Source of the DNA: Codonopsis lanceolata
Taxonomy: Eukaryota > Streptophyta > Magnoliopsida > Asterales > Campanulaceae
Reading direction: 5' to 3'
NCBI GenBank assembly: GCA_013146195.2
Contig: CM028377.1
Span: forward strand, 164,713,824-164,777,823
DNA length: 64,000 nt
The notes beneath the pieces were generated by a model that saw only the letters and a list, made by a program, of their open reading frames with translations, did no database searches and was not told the DNA's origin. The translations under genes were made by a program, and so were the position numbers. This document shows, in pieces, positions 34,619-45,149 of this stretch; the first letter of the stretch is position 1, and each line of letters begins with the position of its first letter.

Positions 34619-34630
34619 ATAGTAGTTACA

Positions 34631-35827
34631 AATTGCTAATAGTAGTTTTTTGTCCTTTTTGCTTTTAATGACCATAAAATAAACAAAATAAATGACAACA
34701 ATCAAATCACAAAATGGATAAATAAAATTAAGAAGTTTGAAAACCCAACGTTGGTTGTCTTGGTCAAGCTAAAATAGTCATATACGTACACTTGATGTCT
34801 TAACTCAATTCTTAGATGTACAATACTTTGAGGACCTTTACTTTGGAAACCGATTTGGGAACCCTATATAGCCAGGGTTGCAGTTGGATAATATTACGAA
34901 CAAACTACTCGAGTTTGGCGTGTGTTAGGTTTGGTAAAAAGCTGTCATGTGAGATAATTTAATCAATCTCAAATAATCTTCTCATCCTCTTAGTTAGTAA
35001 CTTTAAGAAGTCTTCTCCCTATTGTGTATTTGCTCTTCTTATTAAAAATAGCCTTAGAAAATTGGTTTTTTCATGCAATGTAGATGCTCTAACCATATTG
35101 CATCCATCGTACCGCACGTATTCTTTCAATATATTGTATCTTATTTAAAAGTTTCTGACAATTGCCTAATACCCTACCTCGAGACTTGTTTGAGGCAATG
35201 GAGCTCAACTATTTTGTACTCGTAGGACTGTTCCTGCCGGAGCTTTACTTTTCGGCAAGCGGAACGAGTCTAAAAGGGAAAGCTTGTGTGGGAGATTCTT
35301 CCAGCCGATGCTTATCTCGGTATCTGAAAGTAGTAGTAAAAATAAAGAAAATTTCTTTTGTGCAATATTTATAGTAAATGTACAAGATTATGTAAGCTAA
35401 GGAAATTGTAAAAATATTGTACATACTAAATAGCGATATTGGTGAAATGGTGGGAGCTAAAAAGTATTGCATATTTCTTAGGAATCTTTTCCTTAGAGTA
35501 CTAATATCATCTTAATGTATTTATTTGGTTTCAATTGTAAATATAGTTATAACCTTTGACCAATTTTGTGGTAATTGATGAAGTAAATTGAAATAAAGTA
35601 GAATCATTTATAACATTTGACCAAAATTTAAGAAAATCAAAGCAAACATTGTGATTGATATATCTAAGGGCAATTTATTTATAAAAAAAAGATATTACAC
35701 GGGATCCAGAAATGATATATCAAATCACTGTTTGATAAACATTTATTTTGTCTTTAGGTAATAAAATTTTCAATCGTGGATACAATTAAAAGTTCTATTA
35801 ATTTTCAACTATACAATTAAAAATTTA
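34631..35827 (+). mobile_element. 5' noncoding part of Helitron copy C (two deletions)
   Basis: Homologous to copy B from about 22280. Everything upstream, including the 5' TC terminus, is missing at the B/C junction. A further roughly 450 bp (equivalent to 22614-23066, including the MITE) is deleted near 34972 at short shared sequence. After that it follows copy B closely to the Rep coding region. Confidence 0.7.
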
Positions 35828-38297
35828 GAGCACATTCGGCAGTATAATGCAGCAAATGCATTTACAAGTCTTAGATGTACAATAGATAGAAGTGTCCTCA
35901 TCGGCAGAGGTCCTTATAGCTTCATTATCCACAGTGAATTACGACATTGTACCGGTGCATTATTACCACAACCGGGTATAGATCCTGTGTATGCTCAACT
36001 ATATATATATAATCCGTTGGCTGCACTAGATAGTCGTCATCGTCATAATCCGGGATTGGATTCAGAACTCTTAAGGAGCATCCAAGAATGTTTGTTAGAA
36101 AATAATAAATTTTTAACTATATTTCGTCAAGCTCACGAAATATTAAAGCAACAATACCAAGCTCAATCTAATAAAAATTTACCTGTATGTTTGCATTATA
36201 ATCCAAGGAGAGATCCACGACGGTATAATGCACCAACAATAGATTAGATTGGAGTAATCTTGCCAGGTGATGGTAGTGAAAAGAAAGGTACAAGAGATAT
36301 TGTTGTACATTATAGAGGAGATCGAGGCTTGATGCAAAGATCTCGAAGAAATCTTCGATGAAGAAGGACCAGGAGCTGATGAAATTGGCAAGAGATGTAT
36401 TGTAACGCCCCGAGCCTGAAATCCTGGTTCGCTACGCGTAGCCCACATACTGGCCCACTGAGCACGGAGTACCTTGGGTCATCAGGCCCACCACAAGCCG
36501 ACCCAAAAGTCTATGCACAAGGACCTGATGAAATTGGCAAGATATTTATTGTAACGCCCCGAGCCCGAAATCCTGGTTCGCTACACGTAGCCCACACACT
36601 GGCCGACGAAGCACGCAACACCTTGGGTCATTAGGCCCACCACAAGCCGACCCAAATGTCCACGGATGATGTTGGTGCCGAGTAGTAGTGCATGACTACT
36701 TTATAAATCACATACAAGTCTCACATCTACCCGATGTAGGATTGGGGTATTACATGTATTCTCATTTCTTCTTTCACCGGTGGATCAAGGCATATGTATG
36801 AAATATTTTAGGATTCTATGGCTATTACTCGCATTTACAAAAACCTAAATATTTTCTTAACCATGACAGCTAACCCAATGTGGCCGGAAATTAATGATGC
36901 TCTACCTAATCAAACTTCTGCTGATCGACCAGATTTGGTTTCTCGAGTTTTTGAATTGAAAAGACGACAATTGATGAGAACACTAAAAGAAAATAGGGTG
37001 TTTGGCCACATAAAAACATATGTTTTCACAATTGAATTTCAATAAAAGGGATTGCCTCATATGCATGCATTGTTTTTTTCTCGCGGAACGAGATAAGATC
37101 AAAACACCAGAACAAGTATATAGGGTGGTTTGTGCCGAGTTACCCGATCTGGTCACTAAGCCTACACTTTTCGACATGATTAAGAGATGCATGCTACATG
37201 GACCATGTGGGATGAGAAACACTAGGGCTCAATGTATGGACAATAATTATTACAAGAAAAGATACCCAAAAATTTGGGCTGAAACTACTTTTATTGATGT
37301 TGACGGTTATCCTATCTATCGTCGTCGTAACAATGGCTTTCTATTGATAGTCAATGGGAAACAAGTGGATCATATAGATGTTGTACCATATAATCCTTAT
37401 CTCACAGAGATGTTTAACTGTCGTATTAATGTGGAGGTATGTGCTGGAATGAGATGTGTGAAGTACATTAATAAATACATCTACAAAGGCCATGATAGAA
37501 CAACAATGGTTTTGGGAGAGGTGATTAGATCAAACAATATCTTGATGCGAGGTATATTGTTCCGCCAAAAGCTACATGGTGGTTATTTGGCAATACTTTA
37601 CATGAATTTCCTAATGTTATTAGATTGGATCTCCATCTACCTGGTGAACATAATGTTACGTATGATTCAAGACGATCACGAGATCAGATAGCTCAACAAG
37701 CTGATGAGAAAGTAACAAAATTAATGGCTTTTTTAAAATTATTGTGCTTACGACGAAATGGCCCGAGATTTAACATATCAACAAATGCCAAAGAACTATA
37801 CGTGGTAGAAATCTTTTGCCAACGAAGAGATCCCAACCGTCCAAGCAATGCTATTGATTGAATTTATTTTGCCAATCCCTCCAATGGTGAGAAATTTTAC
37901 CTTAGACTATTACTAATTACGTACTGTGAAAGGCCCAAGATCATGGGAAAATTTACGAACACACAATGGTGTTGAATATAATACGTTCAATGATGCATGT
38001 GTTGTACGAGGTCTTTTAAAAGATGACGACGAATGGACGCAATGTTTACAAGAGGCATCAGTTATGAAAACGGGATACCAATTGAGAAGATTATTTGCGC
38101 TTATTCTAACACAATGTTTCTCGATATAACCCGATCAGTTGTGGAATAATTTCGCAATGAATATATGTGATGATCTTCCACACAAATTACGCACCAACTT
38201 TAGAATTACAAATCTGGGTGATGGTCAAGTTATGGATTATGGTTTGCATCTCTTGAATGAAATATTACAAGAATCTGGAAAAAGATTACACAATTTT
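35828..38297 (+). pseudogene. Helitron RepHel Rep region, copy C
   Basis: The better-preserved N-terminus reads GALLPQPGIDPVYAQLYIYN and LRSIQECLLENNKFLTIFRQ. About 315 bp is deleted at 36338, removing the HPAYAPLHYML segment present in copy B. A TRIM solo LTR interrupts at 36401-36754. The HUH motif LPHMHALFF (HMH 37058-37066) and the two-tyrosine motif KYINKYIYKG (Tyr at 37464 and 37476) are kept. One frameshift lies just before HMH, as in copy B. The LINE present in copy B is absent. It ends at the gypsy 5' LTR. Confidence 0.9.
36401..36754 (-). repeat. TRIM solo LTR with preceding partial LTR and host repeat
   Basis: A complete LTR (36550-36754, from TGTAACGCCCCG to GGGGTATTACA) is followed by TGTAT. 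The partial LTR starting at 36401 is preceded by TGTAT. Between them about 30 bp of Rep coding sequence (CTGATGAAATTGGCAAGA region) is repeated. It is the same insertion site as in copy B, but the internal region and second LTR are gone, the form left by LTR-LTR recombination. Confidence 0.8.
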
Positions 38298-40363
38298 TGT
38301 AACACCTGGGAATTGCATATTTTATTAATTGTGCATTAGGGTGCATTAGCATAATTAATTACGTGCTACGTGTTATGTTTAATGTGTTTATTTGTTTTGT
38401 GTTGTGGACTTGGGTAATTGTCCTACGAGAGTCCATTTGAGCTCAAGATATGTTGGGTTGATGTGTGACGTATTTAAAATTCATATTGGACTTGGGTTAT
38501 GCTAGTTATGATTTATAACGTTGGAATAGATAATGACACGTTAAAGTTGAAAATGTATTTTTTCAGCTAGATTGAACTGAAATATATCGTACGTTATGTG
38601 TTTCTTTTTATATTGTTAAATTATATTTTTATTTTAAATTTGACTAATTAATAGTGATTAGTTAATGTTTATTTGGGTCTAATTGGTGATTAATTGGTTT
38701 GAAATTTTGACTTTTGACCAAACAATAATGTTGACATATTAAATGACTAATTATATATATTATATTAATTCTCACCAAGTGACTATTCATTTGGTTTTCA
38801 ACCGACATCACCAATTCAGTAAGTTTGCTTTGCTTTCATGTGCCTTTGTTTTAGTTTGACCACTTTGCTCGGTGGTTGACACCCCTGATCCTTTTATTCG
38901 ATATTTGAGCAGTGACTACTTCATTTTATCGATATTTTTCGATAGAGGTAAGTTACTATCTCCTTCCCTTTGTATGTAATAATAACATACATGAACCGTG
39001 GACTACTCCCATATGATTGTTTTTAATATGGAGTATAAATAATTTAGTTACGAATTATTATTAATTTTAACTGATTAATGTATTAAATGGTTTTAAACCA
39101 TTATTATGCCGAGTAATAAGTAAGTGAGATTGTGTTGGGATGAATCCTTCAAATCGTGGTGATGCCCGAAATTTATAAAAATTAAACAAATGACTCAACG
39201 GAGTCGATTTAGAGACAATAAAATATAACGAGTGATGTGCTCGATTCCTGCGATAATAAGGAATACTTTGGTGTAGTTTATTATATGTAAAATATTACAT
39301 ACCTTGGTATTTGTGTGTAAGCAAATAAATGCTTAAGTGTTTATTTATAGGCAAATAAGCATGCTTGTTACGTGTTGAGCTCCCCTACTTTGGGACTCGA
39401 CGGTTGTGTTTATCAGAAAGTAAACATCTACTTGTGCATCGCATTGAGTCCAGCTGGCATATGTGGTTGTGTCGACATTGGGACGACAGTAGTCTTTACG
39501 AGAGTTAAATCTCGTGATCGTTACGAGTCGTTGCATGGGTCTTGTTAGAGCAAGGATGTAGCCTTGTTAGAGCAATTCGCATGACAAACAGAAGGCTAGA
39601 CTCTTGGGTAAAACTCGGGGTAATGAGACTCCTTGTTAAGTCCCAAGGTCATTGGTTCTGGATACTATTGCGTTCAGATATGGTTCAGCATGTATCAGCG
39701 CGTGTACTACGGTAGCAACACAACTATGGTATCTGAGATACAAGTTGAGACAGAAAGCTCGCCTACAGTTGCATATCCTAATTATGTGTTTAATTACGTT
39801 GAGTCAATGTGCATTATAATATGATCAACGTGATGTGTGCAAGTATATGTACAACTATACTTGATTTACATATGTGTTTATAACATGTGCATAACAGCAT
39901 GCCATGTAGTTACATATAGTAACTTACTGAGTTATCACTCACCTCCTTCCCTTTATTTGTTTTCCTTAGATCCCATCCAGGTAGGGAGTTCAAGGTGAGG
40001 CCGGTGAGGCACTCGTGTACAACTAGGTTGTCTTTTGTTATGCAGCTCCATAGGAGTTTGTATTTGTATAGTGTGAGGATGGGTTGTTGTTATGTAGAGT
40101 TATATAAGCTCTACTTTGGGTACTTTGACGTTAGTGGTCTTGTGCTATCTTTTGATGTCGGAGTTTAACTTCGTGCATGTGTATTATATTACACTAGTTG
40201 GTTGGTTCTGGTGTTTATATTAATCACAAGAAGTGACTATGTTTTATCAGGTGATTTTATTAGCCTATTATTAGTGGGGGCTTTGCACGTGTTTTGTAGT
40301 TTTATATATTTATTCGACGCTCGACCCGAGGCTCGTATAGAGATTGGTGGTCGGGTTGTCGTA
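38298..40363 (+). repeat. Gypsy 5' LTR
   Basis: 2,066 bp, TGTAACACC to TTGTCGTA. It differs from the 3' LTR by lacking a block after the TCGATATTTGAGCAGTGACTAC region (near 38930) and the 175-bp tandem duplication. It matches the copy B LTR (32838) in this respect. Confidence 0.9.
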
Positions 40364-40365
40364 GT

Positions 40366-40378
40366 TGGTATCAGAGCG
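40366..40378 (+). promoter_or_regulatory. Primer binding site of the gypsy element
   Basis: TGGTATCAGAGCG, two bases after the 5' LTR, is complementary to the 3' end of initiator tRNA-Met, the standard primer in plant gypsy elements. Confidence 0.9.
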
Positions 40379-40483
40379 TGGTTAGTTGTCGGCCAGGATA
40401 GGATCTTTGGCCTAGTTGGGTTGAGTGTAGGTTGGTGTGTTTTTTGATTTTCTTACGCCGGGTGTTTATGTGTAGGTGTAAGA

Positions 40484-41740
40484 ATGGTGCACACTAGGCA
40501 AGGTACTAACATTGATAGGGTTGATCCGAGTGTGAATGATGGAGATGAGGGCGCCGATAGTAATAACCATGTACGTGATGAAAAACCTAGGCATATACTG
40601 GGCAATGAACAGCCACAACCAGTCTTGAATAATCAGCAAGGGGATCTAATAAATGTGGTTCAGTTACTGACCAGAATGGTAGCTGATATGAGCCAACAGT
40701 AGGGTAATACACAAGTACCTGAGGATCCTGCACCACAGGCACTAGAAAGAGCACCGCAGCCTGGGATTATAGTACAGCAGCCTGAGAGACATGTAACTAC
40801 TATGCTTGATAGATTTCTAAAGATGAAACCTCGCAGTTTTGATGGTGAACTAGATGCCAAAAAAGCTGAAAGATGGGTTGAAAGCATGGATAAGATATTC
40901 AGAGCACTGAAGTGTAGTGATGAAGACAAGCCGAACTGTGCAGTATACAAGCTTGAGGGTGATGCTGATCATTGGTGGCGGGTATTATTGGAGAGCTGGG
41001 AGCGAGACATGGTGCCACAAACTTGGGCTACTTTCTTGCATAAGTTTAAGGCTCAGTATATTTCAAGAGTGCTGTTTGGGGTAAACGCGAGGCATAGTTT
41101 ATTACACTGGAGTAGGGTAATATGATAGTGGCGCAATATTAAGCCAAGTTTACATAATTGGCTCGATATTGTGCTTATCTTGTACCTGATGAAGAAAGGA
41201 AGACATAAAAGTTCGTGAAAGGACTAAGATAGAATACCAGATGCAATTGTTATCCTTGCGATTTATGGTCTATAGGGAGGCATTTGACAGGCCTATGGTA
41301 TTGAACATGATATTGAGAAGCACCATGGTAAGGCCACTTCTGATGTGAAGCCACCGGGTCCAAAGTCAGTGGCGTGGATATAATTCTAGTAGTTACTACA
41401 GACAGGGTACAGGTGGGCAGAGAAAATCCCAACCTAGTGAGAAAGGAGGTACTTCTTCCTCTACTGTCCAAAATTGATCGAATTCAGGGTTAGTTTGTAC
41501 TTACTGCTCGAAGCTAGGGCATACAGAGGACAAATGTTACTTGAAGCAGCGAGAGTGTTATAATTATGGTATGAAGGGTCACATGAGGAAAGATTGCCCT
41601 AAACCTCAGGGTAGTCAGTGTGTGGGTATGGTGACACAGTTGTCTGGGTCTAAGAGGGATAGTGACGGGAGACCTAAAGTTCAAGGTCGCGTATTTGCCT
41701 TAGATCAGAGGGTGTTCCAGAGTTTACCACCGTAAGAGAA
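40484..41740 (+). pseudogene. Gypsy gag with two zinc knuckles, broken
   Basis: The start is MVHTRQGTNIDRVDPSVND at 40484. An in-frame TAG follows at 40700, then the retrotransposon gag domain (FLKMKPRSFDGELDAKKAER, WVESMDKIF, YKLEGDADHWWR, about 40810-40990). After frame damage come two knuckles: CTYCSKLGHTEDKC (about 41493-41534), complete, and CYNYGMKGHMRKDC (about 41553), in which the second Cys is Tyr and binding should be lost. Gag would form the particle and bind RNA. Confidence 0.85.
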
Positions 41741-41758
41741 GGTACACTTACTGTATTC

Positions 41759-43583
41759 ATGATGAAAACATGTGTTCTTATAGATCCTGGTTCATCACAT
41801 TCATACATTGCAACTCATTTTGTGGGGAATTTATGTGTTCTTCCCCAGTTGTTGTCTTATGTGCTGGAGGTGTCTACCCCAATGGGGGACTGTGTGATTT
41901 CTACTGATATATATCAGGCGTGTGATATATGTATATATAGTCATACTTTACATGCGGATCTAGTAGTCCTGCCCATAAGTGGTTTTGATGTTATTTTAGG
42001 CATGGACTGGTTATGTGTGCATCATGCTGTGGTTAATTGTCATCGTAAAGTGGTAACATTTTACGTGCCTAACATACACGAGTTTATGTTTATGGGCGAA
42101 AGGGCCATGGGTGGCTTGTCTTTTATTTATACTATTCGGGCTAAAAAATTATTGTCACAGGGTTGTACTGGTTATCGGCTTCTGTTTTGGATGAGAGTAT
42201 AGATGCACCTAATCTAGAAGATATTCCTGTGGTTTCTGAATTTCCAGATGTGTTTTCTACTGAGTACAGTATGCCACCTGATAGAGAAGTTGAGTTCTGT
42301 ATTGAGCTACTGCCAGTTACATCACCGATTTCAAAGGCACCGTATAGAATGGCACCAGCTGAGTTGAAAGAATTGAAGGTACAGTTGCAAGAGTTGCTGG
42401 ACCGTGGGTTTATTAAACCGAGTGTATCACCATGGGGTGCTCCTGTGTTATTTGTGAAGAAGAAGGATGGCACACTACAGTTATGTATTGACTACCATCA
42501 ACTGAATCATGTGACTATCAAGAATAAGTATCCACTGCCACGTATTTAGGATTTGTTTGATCAGTTGCAGGGATCAGTTTTGTTCTCTAAACTGGATTTG
42601 CGTAGTGGTTACCATCAGTTGAAAGTTCAAGCTGAAGATGTTCCGAAGACAGGCCGTACGAGGTATGATCATTATGAGTTTGTGGTTATGCCTTTTGGGT
42701 TAACTAATGCTCCTGTTGTATTATGGATTTGATGAACAGGGTTTTCAAACAGTTTATTGACTACTGTGTTGTAGTGGTCATCGATGATATCCTGGTATAT
42801 TCTAAATCCCAGGAGGAGCATGCCTTTCATTTGCGAACTATACTGGAATTACTTCGGGAGAAGCAATTGTTTGCTAAGTTAAGCAAATGTGCATTATGGC
42901 TTGAAGAAGTTGCATTTCTGGGACATGTAATATTGAGTGCCGGTATTTCAGTTGATCCTTCTAAAGTAAAAGCTGTGGTAAACTGGAAAAGACCCGAGAC
43001 ATTAACAGAGGTGCGGAGTTTCTTGGGGTTAGCTGGTTACTATCGAAGATTTATTGAGGGATTTTCGAAGATAGCCACACCTATGACTTCTTTGACACAG
43101 AAGAAGACACCGTTTGTATGGAGCGACAGATGTGAGAACAATTTCCAAGAATTGAAGTGGCGACTGACTACAGCTCCAGTTCTTGCTCTACCCAGTCGTG
43201 GTGATAACTTTATTGTGTATACTAATGCGTCCAAGGAAGGTTTGGTTTGTGTGCTGATATAGAATGTGAAAGTTATTGCATATGCTTCGAGGAAGTTGAC
43301 TCCTTACGAGCAGAACTATCCTACCCATGACTTGGAATTGGCTGCGATTATTTTTGCTTTGCATAAGTGGAAGAATTATCTTTATGGGGCCAAGTTTGAA
43401 GTCGATACTGATCATAAAAGTTTGAAGTATCTATTCTCGCAGAAGGAACTAAATATGCGACAACGTAGATGGATGGAAAAGCTTAAAGACCACGATTGTT
43501 CTATCTTGTACCATCCTGGTAAAGCTAATGTGGTAGTAGATGCATTAAGCAGGAAGACTTATCTATCTTGCTTATTGGTTTGA
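41759..43583 (+). pseudogene. Gypsy protease, reverse transcriptase and RNase H, broken
   Basis: The protease segment has LIDPGSSHSYI (about 41780), a DxGS-type active site with Pro in the second place, as in many plant gypsy elements, and VILGMDWL (about 41990). RT has DRGFIKPSVSPWGAPVLFVK, KLDLRSGYHQ (first Asp, about 42590) and VIDDILVYS (about 42780). RNase H follows from about 43200: YTNASKEG, where the catalytic Asp is Asn, LELAAIIFAL and DTDHKSLKYL. Breaks lie near 42165 and 42719 and there are TAG codons at 42547 and 43260. Confidence 0.9.
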
Positions 43584-43592
43584 GAATGGAAG

Positions 43593-45115
43593 ATGCTTGA
43601 AGACTTGAGGGATTGGGATCCTTGTGAGTCTATACATGGGGTATTGTTTGCTAGTGTTCGAGCTACGCCTTTGTTATTTCAGCAGATAAAGGAAGCTCAA
43701 AAGATTGATTCAAAACTGCTAAAGATAGTGGATGGCCTGAAAGAAGGCAAGACACCTGACTTCGTAATTAATAGCGAAGGAATCTTAACCTTCAGAGGTA
43801 GATTGTGTGTGCCTTCTTGTGATGGAGTGAAACAACGGGAACTTAAAGAAGCCCATAAGGCTAAGTACACTATTCACCCAGGGAGTACAAAGATGTACAG
43901 AGATCTAAAGCAACATTTCTGGTGGAATAATATGAAGCTAGAGATTACTGAGTTTGTTGCGAAGTGTTTAACTTGTCAACAGGTGAAGGCTGAGCATCAA
44001 CGACCTGCAGGCTTGTTACAGCCACTTGAGATACCTGAGTGGAAATAGGAGTATGGGACTATGGATTTTGTGACTGGGTTGCCTCGTACTCGACAGGGTC
44101 ACGATGCAGTATGGGTTGTTATTGACAGACTGACTAAGTATGCTCACTTTTGACCAGTTGCGATGACTTATACTTTGAGTCAGCTAGTATCTCTTTATGT
44201 TCGAGAGATTGTTAGATTGCATGGTGTGCCGGTTAGTATAGTATCTGACAAAGATCCGAGGTTTACTTCTCGTTTCTGGTAGGCTTTTCAGAGTGCTATG
44301 GGGGCTCAGTTGAGCTATAGCACAACCTTTCATCTGTAGACAGATGGACAATCCAAGAGATTGATTCATATTCTCGAGGATATGTTACGTGCTTGTGCAG
44401 TTGATTTCAAGGGCAGTTGGGACACTCACTTGCCACTTGTTGAGTTTGTTTATAATAACAGCTTCAAGTTCAGTATCGATATGGCTCCTTATGAAGCTCT
44501 GTATGGGAGGAAGTGCAGATCTCTTATTTGCTAGGACGAAGTTGGTGAAGCCAAGCTTTGGGGCCAAGAGATGGTTCAGCAGTCAGTTGAGAATGTTAAA
44601 CTGATCAGAGACAGATTATAGACAACTCAAAGCAGACAGAAGAGTTATGCCGATAACAGACGTCGTGATCTTGAGTTTCAAGTTGGCGATCATGTGTTCT
44701 TGAAGGTATCACCTCGTCGGGGTACTAACAAATTTGGGAAGAAATGTAAATTATCGCCGAGATACATTAGGCCAATTGAGATCCTTGAAAGGGTCGGGAG
44801 TGTGGCTTACAGACTTGCATTGCCACCATCATTGGTAGATATTCATGTTGTGTTTCATGTCTCCATGTTACGGAAGTATTTGAGGGATGAATCTCATGTG
44901 CTCAGGTATGAAGATATCACATTTTAGTCAGATTTGTCCTATGATGAGACACCAGTAGAGATTTTAGATACTAAGGAACAGATCATGCGTACTAAACAAA
45001 TTCCCTTGGTTAAAGTGTTATGGCGGAATCACGAGATTGATGAAGCTACATGGAATATTGAACTGTATATATGCGGGAACGATACCCTCACCTCTTAGAT
45101 GGTTTCGATAAGAGA
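43593..45115 (+). pseudogene. Gypsy integrase and chromodomain, broken
   Basis: The integrase zinc-binding zone is HPGSTKMYRDLKQHFWWNNM with CLTCQQVK (about 43870-43985). The core carries TMDFVTGLPRT (Asp, about 44060) and VSDKDPRFTSRFW (Asp, about 44245), then the segment before LRACAVDFKGSW. The C-terminal part (about 44694-44925) has QVGDHVFLKVSP upstream and FHVSMLRKYL. A chromodomain-like end reads KVLWRNHEIDEATWNIE (about 45010-45060). Chromodomains guide integration to heterochromatin. TAG or TGA stops at 44046, 44153, 44279, 44337, 44531 and 44620 break the frame. Confidence 0.88.
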
Positions 45116-45131
45116 ATTTAGGGACTAAATT

Positions 45132-45149
45132 CTTTTTAGGGGGAGAGGG
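45132..45149 (+). promoter_or_regulatory. Polypurine tract of the gypsy element
   Basis: The run TTTTTAGGGGGAGAGGG lies immediately before the 3' LTR start TGTAACACC at 45150. Purine tracts here prime plus-strand DNA synthesis. Confidence 0.85.
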
